The position numbers and the translations under genes were made by a program. Positions 13,201 through 18,572 of a stretch of 21,318 nucleotides of DNA are shown here, one piece after another. Position 1 is the first letter of the stretch, and each line of letters begins with the position of its first letter. Source of the stretch: Phoronis ovalis (lineage: Eukaryota; Phoronida; Phoronidae); contig JAOXYB010102827.1 of assembly GCA_028565635.1 (NCBI GenBank), forward strand, positions 1-21,318. The letters are read 5' to 3'. The notes under the pieces were generated by a model. It made no database searches, was not told the DNA's origin, and saw only the letters and a list, made by a program, of their open reading frames with translations.

Positions 13201-16200
13201 TATATACGTTTTTAGTGGGAACAAATGGTCGAATATTTTTATCAGCGTGAATCATATAATAGAGTCTTCTCACAGCTATTCCATCAGTTGATTTACCCTC
13301 TACTTCCTGTTTATACAGGTGCAAACTGCCATTCAAATACATTACAAATAAAGGTTTATCTGACTAAAATATCAGGAAAGAAATTTTTAGAAAAAGAAAC
13401 TTTTGAGTACATGCATTATACTTTATTATATATCATTTCAACAGGAAAAAATTATAAACCTAACAATTATTTTTAATTTTGACAAGTTTGTTATAATTCC
13501 TATTGAATGTATGCTTGGTTTGCACATATAGTTTTAAGGGGGAGACTGGAACAGCCATGCATGAGAAGAGTCTATACTATCGGGATACAGATTTCATAAA
13601 TTGTGCCGCTTTTTAGGAAAGATAATGTTTCGCAATCAACATCACAATTCACCATTAGTGACAATAAGCATTCGAAATCTCTCGAGTAGAATTAAATTAC
13701 ATTGCTGTTTTCTATATGACCTTTGATTACCCTTTATACAATTGTCTAATAATGGAGATAATTATGAAGAAGTAGGTGATTATTTATGATGCGCGATATC
13801 GAATTGAAACACGCGCCCATTATATTTGACGCAATGTGAGTTGATTTGGTTCCTTACGGCTGAAACCAACTGAGGTCAAACTATGTGCAAAACTCGGCAT
13901 GTTATATCTGGAATTTTCACATTCAATAAGACTGATACTTGAAATCATGACAGGCGCTTTTTATCACTCTCGCTGAAAATTATTTTAATATATTTTCCAC
14001 TGAAGTAGTAAAATAGCATGAGATATTCAGGGTGACACAGGGGAGTAGGAGATATTGTAGTACACACAATGACATCATGGCTAAGATCTGCCGTGTGGCT
14101 AATTGTTGCTCATATTCCGAATGACGGTACGTAGAGTTAAATCTTAACATTGTAAATGTTTTTTATTGAAGAAATGACCTGTCCGAAACCGGAACTTACA
14201 AACACAATCACAACGGGTAACTATGAGCATAATGATACAATTCCCATCGTCGGCGAGGTGATATTTCATTGTGAGACAGATTACGGTTTTGAAGATGGAT
14301 CTCCTTCGAAAACAAATCTCTGTATCTCAAGTAACGATGGTGCTAAATGGAACACTCCCTTTGCAGAATGCATAGGTGAGTTTGTATTGATATTTTAGCA
14401 ATTACCGGTAACATATTTAAACACGTTTCTGTACTATTATCATATATATGGACACATTTAAATAGTAATAGATATAATAACATTTTAATATCCAAGCAGC
14501 TTTAAACTCCTGGCCCGGCTTCAAGCCCAGGTGTGCCTTACGACACTGATGGTGTGTAGATTTATAGATGGTTTATATGCAATAAACAGTTCTTTCCAAA
14601 ACCTTTGCTTCAAAGATGTAGATTCGGTCAAATTCGGACTATACTAACAATGCTGCTGGCAATCAACCAAGTTTTAAAATTATACAACATTTTTGTAGTA
14701 ATTCATAGCAAGCATTTGCCATTATTAAGCCAGGCTCGTGTGACCGTGCATTTGTTAAGAGGTTTAACCGGTTCGAAGATGGAATGTAGAGTTATGATTT
14801 CACTGTTAGAAAGTTTATAATAAATTAATATGTTTCAGACTTCGGATTATATGTCACAGAACATCTAGTAGTATTTTAAAATAAAATAAAAATGAGATTT
14901 AGGTGACTACCCTTTCTACTCTCAGTACATTGAACCTGCCAACAATATACATATATACATATACACGTGCGTGTGCGTGTATGTCCAGGATTGTGATCTA
15001 TATAACTACCGTCGTGTGATACCTTACTTAGATTAAACGTATTAGTTCAGCCACTTGCGAAATAGCAACGCCTGCGCTTGCAGTGAGCAGTTCTCCCAAT
15101 GGAACCCGTATTCTTGTATCTACTCAAGAAACCTTCAAGTGCCAACCAGGCTACGCATTTCCTAACATGACGATAGAGGAGCATATTTTCTGCATTGGTT
15201 TGAATTCCTGGGATGCTGATGTACCGAGCTGTGAACGTACTAATTTAAGAATGCTAGCAGATAGTGTACTGGTGTAGTAATCCTAGCTGTTTAAACCCAT
15301 TGACTGGACAACATGTATATGTTAGATGGCAGATATAGTACTGGTGCAGTAATCCTAACTGTTTAAACCCCTGTTTGTGAACTTACTAAGGGCGTGGTCC
15401 AGTTGTACATACATGTAGTTTTAAGATCTTGTTAGATCTTTCTAGATCTTGAGATCAGATTCAAACCAGATCCTCGTGATTTTCAAAGTTCAGAGTATTT
15501 TTTTGGTAAAAGTTATGTATGTATATGCCTGTTTGTTCATTTCAACTGCTATAACTAGAATTGTGATATATATATATATATAACATTTAATGTCGTGTCA
15601 GACTTTAGGTTTCCAAGATCCGCTCTTCATGTGTCATTGGCAGAACATATCGCTTTGAATACGTCAAATTTGACATTTCAGCCACTTGCGGAGTAGCAGC
15701 GCCCGCGCATTCACTGGGTAATTCTGCTGATGGAACGCGTGTTTTCATATCTACACAAGAAACATTCAAATGCTTACCAGGCTACGAATTTCCTAACAGG
15801 ACGAGAGAGAAACGCGTTTTCTGCATTGGTTTGAACTCATGGGATGCTGATGTACCGAGCTGTGAAGGTGTTAATTTAGGAACGCTAACAGATATAGCAC
15901 TGGTGTAGTAACCCTAGCTGTTTAAACCAATTGATTGGACAAAATTTTAATATTAATTTACCTTAATCATTATACAACAATTAAACCCGTGGACAAGTTG
16001 AACCCCAGTTTATATAGTTACGCCTACTTGTCTGCTGTTTCGATATATATGTATATATGTAGCATGATACGGTGTGAATGCTATATGTTGTTCATTCAAA
16101 CTTATTTCATTGAAGAAATGGCCTGCACGAGGCCAGAACTAATGCACGTAATCGTTACGGATATCTACGAGTCTGAGCAGACAGTTCCCATCTCCGGTGA

Positions 16201-17885
16201 CGTGACCTTGCAATGTGATACAGAATACCATTTTCAAGATGAATCTCCTTCGAAAACTTCTGTCTGTGTCTCAAGTAGCTATGGTGTTACATGGAACCCC
16301 GCCTTTCCAGAATGCGTAGGTGAGTTTGAGCTTAATACCTATGCAGTTACTATTAACATATATATTGACAATATATTGAACATTCGTCTACACTGATGTT
16401 ACATTTTTTTAAATAGCAACAAATGTTGATGAAAGTAATTTAGAGCCAATAACACGGTTCGTAATTGTTTACTGCGTTCTCATAGAACACTAAAGTTGGC
16501 TATGTGTTGTTTTATCGGATTAGAATACCTTTGTCCTGTAATCACTCAAAATCCAATGTTCAGTTACTGCGTAATATCACATCGGGAATAATTTTTAATT
16601 TTTGCCGTTTGATGTGATTCCATTTCTTACTACTATAATTGACATCAGGGCAAAATTTGCAAATATCTACTTTAACTCTGTTTTGATGTTTTTCATTATA
16701 GCTTATACAGCTGTACGGACTACACCATATGTACCTGCTACTAGAGTGAGTATAAAATCACTCCTGAAAAACTATGAAACCCGGGTCACGCTCTAAATAG
16801 ACCAATATAGAAGACTTCGCCTGAAAGTTTCCCATCATTATAGTCTAGGAAAGTGATAGACCTTTCACATTTTTAGTCCATGTAGTCCAAAAAGCTGAGA
16901 TTATTTTTAGCTCACACCTCGTTCGAGAAGCAACACGCTATTTTTACTAGCCTACGAATACAGGAAAGGATGCATTTGTTTTAATTTTTTGTCCTGGTTA
17001 GAGGTAGATTTTGCCTTTTTAGTATGAGAATGGGTTGCGTTTGGTCTAATATGGAAGTGACCCAGGGGTTTTCTTTGCTCACATAACGGCAGTATTTCGA
17101 GAAAGTATATTACGTATTGCAGTAATATAACGTATTACACGATTGACATATTGCGTTATCTGGCTGAGCAAGTATTGTAGCTCATGACATTGTTTCAGTT
17201 CTATTATGATAACATATAGACAAACCTGTTACATTGGGAAAGGGAACGGGAAGTTTCAAGCCAAGGACGTTTTCATCAATTTGAAAATCACTACTTTATT
17301 TACTCACTATGTATTTGCTAATATTATGAACGCAATTGATTTCTCTACCATACATTTTGAAAGTCAAAAAACACAACCGACATTTGAATAGTTCTGCTTT
17401 ATCTTGAAAGGAACTTCCGGCTGAGTTTTTAAATCGAACGACGATTTCTTTTTTTTGCAGATATCTACGTTAGCACAGAGGAATGAGGCGGATGATCCTG
17501 AGAATAGCATTTCTCAATATACTGGCGTAATTGTAGGTGAGTCTTTGATTTATTTCGCAATGTTATGCTGCCCAAATTATATATATTCTTACTATTGAAA
17601 TTGGAACTTAATAATAATTCATGGTTCATCTTAACTTTAGCGGCTGGCTTTGTAGCAGTGGCTGTCGCGTGTGTATGTCTGGCTTTGAAGCTGAAGGGAA
17701 GTGCGGGAAGAAGAGGTAATTCAGAATTGGAAAATAGCAGCGATATACCTGAGCATTCTGAGATTGACTCCATAAAATCCACAGTCGATAATAAGTCCAT
17801 AAAAACGATAGACGATAATCACTCCGAAACAACCATAGACGACAATTACTCTGTGACTGGTACCTCATCTGGAAATAGCTCATAG
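1090..17885 (+). CDS. Multi-exon gene for an EGF plus 13x CCP/sushi transmembrane receptor-like protein (5' incomplete)
   Basis: This is the overall gene model, a join of 17 exons that are listed separately. The product is one EGF-like domain, then thirteen CCP/sushi-like modules, a juxtamembrane stalk of about 35 residues, one transmembrane helix and a 65-residue cytoplasmic tail. Each module exon is flanked by AG and GT and is in phase 1 on both sides. The stalk exons switch to phase 0 and back to 1, and the summed frame closes exactly (2945 nt plus one upstream base gives 981 codons and a stop). CCP modules mediate protein-protein binding in complement regulators, selectins, clotting factors and many invertebrate recognition proteins; a binding or immune-recognition role here is inference from architecture. 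Glycosylation sequons are frequent in the modules. I do not recognise a named orthologue. Exon skipping or a split into two transcripts cannot be excluded without RNA data. Confidence 0.8.
1210..1711 (+). other. Intron between the EGF exon and first CCP exon
   Basis: This intron of about 500 bp starts gtaggt and ends tattttag. The open frame at 1403-1591 has no recognised domain. I see no repeat or regulatory motif in it. Confidence 0.6.
1712..1897 (+). CDS. Exon 2: CCP/sushi module 1
   Basis: The acceptor is acgtatttta g|gt agc tgc and the donor is tgt aaa g|gtatca, both phase 1. The 62-residue module has cysteines at positions 3, 31, 48 and 61, Tyr 35 and Trp 54, with the tail CIDMNTWDKEVPDC. 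This is the four-cysteine sushi pattern (expected C1-C3 and C2-C4 bridges). An N-glycosylation sequon, NKT, lies at 43-45. It begins G-S-C where most sister modules begin A-T-C. The minus-strand frame covering this exon is a shadow. Confidence 0.88.
1898..3621 (+). other. Intron after CCP module 1
   Basis: This 1.7-kb intron starts gtatca and ends cgtttcag. It contains an open stretch at 2258-2515 with an acceptor at 2291 and a strong donor (gag|gtaaat) at 2485. Its phases (1 in, 0 out) do not fit between the flanking phase-1 exons, so I did not place it in the gene model. A CA/CG-rich run lies near 2994-3010, and a short inverted match (actactgccgtt against aacggcagta) at about 3343-3422. 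No other coding signal is visible. Confidence 0.55.
3622..3804 (+). CDS. Exon 3: CCP/sushi module 2
   Basis: The acceptor is aaacgtttcag|ct tct tgc and the donor is tgt ata g|gtaaag, phase 1-1. The 61-residue module has cysteines at 3, 31, 48 and 60 and Trp 54, and contains PDGTR, which recurs in several sisters. Two changes mark it as divergent: the conserved aromatic after C2 is His (35), and the W-to-C4 loop is one residue shorter and loses the usual VPDC ending (QEQC). Overlapping minus-strand frames at 3562-3787 are shadows. Confidence 0.87.
3889..5433. mobile_element. Segment bounded by ~100-bp imperfect inverted repeats (possible non-autonomous element)
   Basis: The left arm, about 3889-4008, begins acaaacacggactgggaccc followed by a T/A-rich run, ttaataattg and a C-rich run. 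The reverse complement of the right arm, about 5337-5433, begins acaaacggggactgggacca and follows the same course: a T/A-rich run, ttaataattg, then a poly-C block (the G9 run at 5337-5345 on the plus strand). The interior holds no transposase frame that I recognise. Either this is a non-autonomous DNA element, or two copies of one short repeat landed in opposite orientation. A short atagata-like match lies outside both arms, but I cannot call it a target-site duplication. Confidence 0.45.
4155..4639 (+). repeat. Interspersed repeat, copy 1
   Basis: This stretch aligns along almost its whole length with 10333-10805 in the same orientation. Shared blocks include ccatagtcaactt, ccctttatttctatata, cttgacaccaatcaa, ggcgacgatggatcac, cggttggcaaa, ttgttaaattgaaggaata and atggatttatt. 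The copies differ by many substitutions and small indels, so they are old. I see no coding capacity and no clear tRNA-type promoter. The family is unknown to me. Confidence 0.75.
5987..6172 (+). CDS. Exon 4: CCP/sushi module 3
   Basis: The acceptor is cgtatgtttcag|ct act tgc and the donor is tgc ata g|gtaaat, phase 1-1. The 62-residue module has cysteines 3, 31, 48 and 61 and Trp 54, with TVTFQCKPGYRYPD and CIDVNTWNNEV. It is the first of five closely related modules with homologous introns. The usual VPDC is LVC at the end. An AAC-repeat (aacaacaacaac) begins just after the donor. The open frame continues upstream of the acceptor into intron, so the ATG at 5935 is probably not a start. Confidence 0.92.
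6173..7467 (+). other. Intron after CCP module 3
   Basis: This 1.3-kb intron starts gtaaat and ends gatgttttag. The open frames at 6463-6717 and 7085-7276 match no domain I know and lack a phase-1 splice pair. The last 100 bp or so share blocks with the introns before later modules (tactttctata, ttaaaatgatt, ttgatgctactgaag), marking the edge of the duplicated unit. Confidence 0.6.
7468..7653 (+). CDS. Exon 5: CCP/sushi module 4
   Basis: The acceptor is gatgttttag|ct act tgt and the donor is tgc ata g|gtatat, phase 1-1. The 62-residue module has cysteines at 3, 31, 48 and 61 and Trp 54, with TPSQSTGS, MVTFQCSPDYAF and WDIEVPDC. The Gly of the usual PGY after C2 is replaced by Asp (PDY). It is highly similar to the next three modules, and the intron on each side is homologous to theirs. 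Confidence 0.93.
7654..8248 (+). other. Intron after CCP module 4 (duplicated block)
   Basis: This intron of about 595 bp starts gtatattaaca. It aligns with the introns after modules 5 and 6 in shared order: aatgttgtacttta, acaacagaaatttatat, cttgacgagatcaaaaat, attcgtaaatttacacata, gttctaaactgttagaac, ttattttacttgga and ggtaactt. The frame continuing upstream from the next exon (8005-8248) is an open intron stretch, since the intron ends with a clear acceptor. Confidence 0.75.
8249..8431 (+). CDS. Exon 6: CCP/sushi module 5
   Basis: The acceptor is catgttttag|ct act tgt and the donor is tgc ata g|gtatat, phase 1-1. The 61-residue module has cysteines 3, 30, 47 and 60 and Trp 53. It has lost one codon relative to its closest sister at 10035 (PDG-AVLK against PDGTTVLK), a clean 3-nt deletion. 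It shares the upstream intron string aaacgtacgccatgtt only with the exon at 10035, suggesting those two have a recent common ancestor. The minus-strand frame over it is a shadow. Confidence 0.93.
8432..9215 (+). other. Intron after CCP module 5 (duplicated block with small insertion)
   Basis: This 784-bp intron starts gtatattaaa and ends catgttttag. It is homologous to the introns after modules 4 and 6, apart from an extra segment at about 8495-8667 that is absent from both. The rest shares ccttgacatggtcaaaaatg, attcgtaaattaacacata, atctgcagaaa and ttttacttgga with them. Confidence 0.75.
8495..8667. mobile_element. ~175-bp insertion in the intron, possible small mobile element
   Basis: The sister introns read straight through this position. 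Here a block is inserted between two gaat tetramers (8491-8494 and 8668-8671), which could be a short target-site duplication. The insert contains two diverged copies of a unit of about 45-60 bp: agttagcgc ... cttctgagcagtagttaact near 8535-8580, and agttagcgc ... cttctgaccaatcgttaact near 8595-8634. No terminal inverted repeat is clear, so an unrelated insertion is also possible. Confidence 0.5.
9216..9401 (+). CDS. Exon 7: CCP/sushi module 6
   Basis: The acceptor is catgttttag|ct aca tgt and the donor is tgc aca g|gtatat, phase 1-1. The 62-residue module has cysteines at 3, 31, 48 and 61 and Trp 54. The second strand reads VAYHCSPGYAYPD, where sisters have VTFQC. It contains an N-glycosylation sequon, NIT, and lacks the PDGT motif (TDNM instead). 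The ATG at 9269 is internal, not a start. The minus-strand frame is a shadow. Confidence 0.93.
9402..10034 (+). other. Intron after CCP module 6 (duplicated block)
   Basis: This 633-bp intron starts gtatattaataac and ends catgtttcag. It is homologous along its length to the introns after modules 4 and 5 (attcgtaaatttacacatatctctgcag, gttctaaactattagaac, ttattttacttgga). It contains no exon of its own. Confidence 0.75.
10035..10220 (+). CDS. Exon 8: CCP/sushi module 7
   Basis: The acceptor is catgtttcag|ct aca tgt and the donor is tgt ata g|gtatat, phase 1-1. The 62-residue module has cysteines 3, 31, 48 and 61 and Trp 54, with SMPDGTTVLKQTTV and TFQCSPGYAYFD. It is nearly identical over long runs to the exon at 8249. 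The Pro before the last Cys is Thr (VTDC). It is the last member of the duplicated exon-intron block series, because its downstream intron loses the shared sequence where a repeat begins. Confidence 0.93.
10221..11136 (+). other. Intron after CCP module 7, carrying repeat copy 2
   Basis: This 916-bp intron starts gtatattaac and ends atatttcag. The first 110 bp align with the sister introns (gtttggtatttcagaatgttg, gacatgatcattaatgcatggttatcac), and then homology stops at the interspersed repeat (about 10333). A short GC-rich patch (cggcccggcccggtccg) lies near 10999-11015. No exon is visible. Confidence 0.7.
10333..10805 (+). repeat. Interspersed repeat, copy 2
   Basis: This is a same-orientation copy of 4155-4639, diverged by substitutions and small indels. 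It interrupts the intron homology shared by the duplicated modules, so it probably entered after, or at the end of, the tandem duplication series. It has no coding frame that I recognise. Confidence 0.75.
11137..11334 (+). CDS. Exon 9: CCP/sushi module 8 (divergent, longer)
   Basis: The acceptor is tatatttcag|ca act tgc and the donor is tgc aca g|gtagga, phase 1-1. The 66-residue module has cysteines 3, 34, 51 and 65 and Trp 57. The loop between C1 and C2 is three residues longer than in its sisters, and the W-to-C4 loop is one residue longer (NYWNILIPTHC). VTFQC and GYLFSD keep the core pattern. A sequon, NGT, is present. It has no internal ATG, so it is found only by domain pattern and splice sites. 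The usual TCID at C3 is RCDD. Confidence 0.87.
11335..11908 (+). other. Intron after CCP module 8
   Basis: This 574-bp AT-rich intron starts gtagga and ends gacatttcag. I see no repeat, exon or regulatory signal in it. Confidence 0.6.
11909..12094 (+). CDS. Exon 10: CCP/sushi module 9
   Basis: The acceptor is gacatttcag|cc act tgc and the donor is tgt cga g|gtacta, phase 1-1. The 62-residue module has cysteines 3, 31, 48 and 61 and Trp 54. NSLGSSADGT, FKCQPGYEFPD and LNSWN place it with the modules at 15051 and 15682 as a sub-branch of the ATC class. It has an NVS sequon just before C3. The ATG at 11893 lies upstream of a good acceptor and is unlikely to be used. The intron starts of these three exons also resemble each other. 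Confidence 0.92.
12095..14171 (+). other. Large intron after CCP module 9
   Basis: This intron of about 2.1 kb starts gtacta and ends tttattgaag. Two overlapping open frames at 13013-13291 and 13225-13476 have no recognised domain, and I find no phase-1 splice pair that would add them to the gene. They may be relics of an inserted element. The rest is AT-rich with no repeat I could define. No CCP-like four-cysteine frame was found here. Confidence 0.55.
14172..14375 (+). CDS. Exon 11: CCP/sushi module 10 (second subclass)
   Basis: The acceptor is ttttattgaag|aa atg acc tgt and the donor is tgc ata g|gtgagt, phase 1-1. The 68-residue module has cysteines 4, 34, 51 and 67 and Trp 60. It opens with EMTCPKPEL, and SPSKTNLC leads to C3. 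The C3-to-W loop is longer than in the ATC class and carries the Gly before Trp (SSNDGAKW) typical of textbook sushi domains. It pairs with the module at 16116. A sequon, NDT, is present. The in-frame ATG just after the acceptor is coding, not a start. Confidence 0.92.
14376..15050 (+). other. Intron after CCP module 10
   Basis: This 675-bp intron starts gtgagt and ends attagttcag. It contains a TA/CA/TG microsatellite-like run near 14946-14984. The open frame at 14605-14820 resembles no domain. Confidence 0.6.
15051..15236 (+). CDS. Exon 12: CCP/sushi module 11
   Basis: The acceptor is attagttcag|cc act tgc. The donor is probably tgt gaa c|gtacta, where the usual last exon base g is c. The 62-residue module has cysteines 3, 31, 48 and 61 and Trp 54, with STQETFKCQPGYAFPN and CIGLNSWDADVPSC. 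Sequons NGT and NMT are present. It is closest to the module at 15682. The C at the exon end weakens the donor and would turn the junction codon into Pro instead of Ala when joined to the next cc-starting exon, so this exon may be spliced less efficiently. Confidence 0.88.
15237..15681 (+). other. Intron after CCP module 11, with a local duplication
   Basis: This 445-bp intron starts gtacta and ends gacatttcag. It contains the 42-bp direct duplication at 15257-15370 and an AT dinucleotide run at about 15565-15582. The intron end (caaatttgacatttcag) resembles the one before 11909. Confidence 0.65.
15257..15370 (+). repeat. 42-bp direct duplication in the intron
   Basis: Units at 15257-15298 and 15329-15370 (offset 72 bp) match at about 38 of 42 positions. 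Both run from gcagata to ctgtttaaaccc. The intron after the next exon carries a third, related copy near 15888-15928 (agatatagcactggtg ... gctgtttaaacc), and the intron after exon 11909 has a distant one, so this intron start is an ancestral part of the module block. Confidence 0.75.
15682..15867 (+). CDS. Exon 13: CCP/sushi module 12
   Basis: The acceptor is gacatttcag|cc act tgc and the donor is tgt gaa g|gtgtta, phase 1-1. The 62-residue module has cysteines 3, 31, 48 and 61 and Trp 54, with HSLGNSADGTRVF, ETFKCLPGYEFPN and LNSWDADVPSC. A sequon, NRT, is present. It lacks an ATG near its start and was identified by its pattern. The start resembles the exon at 11909 and the end resembles the one at 15051. 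Confidence 0.92.
16116..16319 (+). CDS. Exon 14: CCP/sushi module 13 (second subclass, membrane-proximal)
   Basis: The acceptor is atttcattgaag|aa atg gcc tgc and the donor is tgc gta g|gtgagt, phase 1-1. The 68-residue module has cysteines 4, 34, 51 and 67 and Trp 60, with EMACTRPEL, SPSKTSVC and AFPEC. It is the partner of the module at 14172, with the same length and cysteine positions. It is the last CCP module before the stalk. The long frame running upstream to 15935 is intron. The preceding intron (15868-16115) is only 248 bp. Confidence 0.92.
16320..16701 (+). other. Intron between the last CCP exon and the stalk
   Basis: This 382-bp intron starts gtgagt and ends tttttcattatag. It is AT-rich and nothing else is visible in it. 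Confidence 0.6.
16702..16745 (+). CDS. Exon 15: short juxtamembrane stalk exon
   Basis: This 44-nt exon has acceptor tttcattatag|ct tat aca and donor act aga|gtgagt (full consensus). It enters in phase 1 and leaves in phase 0. It encodes a Thr/Pro-containing stretch (AYTAVRTTPYVPATR), suitable as an extended, possibly O-glycosylated stalk. The phase change matches the next exon, which is open only in phase 0. The assignment rests on splice-site quality and frame closure, not on homology. Confidence 0.7.
16746..17460 (+). other. Intron within the stalk
   Basis: This 715-bp intron starts gtgagt and ends with a strong pyrimidine tract and acceptor (ttcttttttttgcag). The open frame at 17206-17391 matches nothing recognised. 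No repeat could be defined apart from loosely repeated attacgtatt-like strings near 17109-17138. Confidence 0.6.
17461..17536 (+). CDS. Exon 16: acidic stalk and start of the transmembrane helix
   Basis: This 76-nt exon has acceptor ttttttgcag|ata tct acg and donor att gta g|gtgagt. Only phase 0 is open; the other frames hit stops. It encodes an acidic stretch (RNEADDPENS) ending in YTGVIV, the beginning of the membrane helix. It leaves in phase 1 and joins the last exon with an Ala at the junction. Confidence 0.82.
17641..17885 (+). CDS. Exon 17: transmembrane helix, cytoplasmic tail and stop
   Basis: The acceptor is cttaactttag|cg gct ggc after a 104-bp intron (17537-17640), and the frame ends at tag 17883-17885. 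Joined to the previous exon it gives a helix of about 20 residues, GVIVAAGFVAVAVACVCLAL, followed by the positive stop-transfer KLKGSAGRR, so the N-terminus should be outside. The 65-residue tail is rich in Ser, Thr, Asp and Asn. It has three short related units: STVDNKS, KTIDDNHS and TTIDDNYS. I see no canonical ITIM or ITAM; acidic Ser/Thr sites of casein-kinase-2 type are possible. Minus-strand frames over this exon are shadows, partly driven by the CA repeat. Confidence 0.88.
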
Positions 17886-17922
17886 ACACACACACACACA
17901 CGCACCTACACACACACACACA
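17884..17922 (+). repeat. CA microsatellite
   Basis: This is a run of ca/ac dinucleotides broken by gcacctac, starting at the stop codon. It is probably length-polymorphic and lies in the 3' UTR. Confidence 0.9.
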
Positions 17923-18135
17923 ATTTTTTAAATTTAAAATCTTGAAGTTTAAAATGCTTTGTTTAATATTAAGATTTCATTCTTAACATTACATTTATTT
18001 AGCATGTTAAAGTAAAATGGAATATGCAGACTAGAGATGAAAACATGATTTGTTTATCTTTTAATGTAAATAATTTTGACATTGGTATGTAAGAAGGAAG
18101 TTACCTGGCCTATCGTTGGAGTGACCTAGATGGTC

Positions 18136-18141
18136 ATTAAA
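18136..18141 (+). terminator. Candidate poly(A) signal ATTAAA
   Basis: This is the common variant hexamer, about 250 bp after the stop. It is the first good candidate, but it lies in AT-rich sequence where such hexamers arise by chance. Confidence 0.3.
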
Positions 18142-18163
18142 GAATATGGCACGAAGAAAGATG

Positions 18164-18292
18164 TTCATTATGGTGGCCATGAGCTACTGTCGTGTTGTCG
18201 ACTAGCTTGTATTTCGTACTGAATTGTCGAGTTGTCGAATTGTTTTTTACATGTCGACAACACGACAGTATCTCAGGGCCACCATAGTTCAT
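18164..18292. mobile_element. Hairpin inverted-repeat element (MITE-like)
   Basis: Arms at 18164-18202 and 18253-18292 are reverse complements. The inner 32 bp (tggtggcc ... gtgttgtcgac) match at 30 of 32 positions, around a 50-bp loop that itself repeats ttgtcga. This is the structure of a short foldback element. No coding sequence is present. If transcribed in the 3' UTR, it would form a strong RNA hairpin. Confidence 0.75.
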
Positions 18293-18298
18293 AATAAA
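18293..18298 (+). terminator. Candidate poly(A) signal AATAAA
   Basis: This is a canonical hexamer directly after the right arm of the hairpin element. If used, the element supplies or borders the 3' end of the message. It could be chance in AT-rich DNA. Confidence 0.35.
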
Positions 18299-18572
18299 GC
18301 AAACTGCAAACACGGTCTTAACGTATTAGTTACATGGTATTGGATTGGAATCTTTAGTGTTGCGGATAAGAAAAATCGTGCACTTTGGGTTAAAAACATG
18401 AAAATCGGTACACATGTGTAATGAACAGTATATCCACCTCCACATGTCCCCTGGTCGTGATAGCTTACAGTAACAAAACTTAACTAGACATAGTAATTAG
18501 TAGGAAAAATACCTAATGAGATCAAAGCATTTAACTAGTTTTACGTTAAGTTATCAAATAAGTTGAAATCAT
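18299..18572. other. Noncoding sequence after the gene
   Basis: This is AT-rich sequence with no domain, repeat or RNA gene that I can support. The open frame crossing 18224-18421 starts inside the hairpin element and is not a credible gene. Confidence 0.5.

Larger units (their letters stand above)
17886..18300 (+). other. Probable 3' untranslated region
   Basis: This region follows the stop codon. It starts with a CA microsatellite and continues AT-rich to candidate poly(A) signals, ATTAAA at 18136-18141 and AATAAA at 18293-18298. The hairpin element at 18164-18292 lies between them. The true cleavage site cannot be placed from sequence alone. Confidence 0.5.

Noticed and set aside
13013-13476. 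Two overlapping open frames in the large intron before 14172
   Set aside because: I recognise no protein family and see no splice pair compatible with the gene. A relic of an inserted element is possible but unsupported.
14072-14135. Short Met-Ala-Lys-Ile-Cys start resembling a zinc-finger N-terminus, followed by gtacgt
   Set aside because: Stops after 15 codons and has no continuation.
17465-17919. Minus-strand open frames across the last exon
   Set aside because: They are complements of real coding sequence and of the CA repeat. The plus strand has the splice sites, membrane helix and stop.
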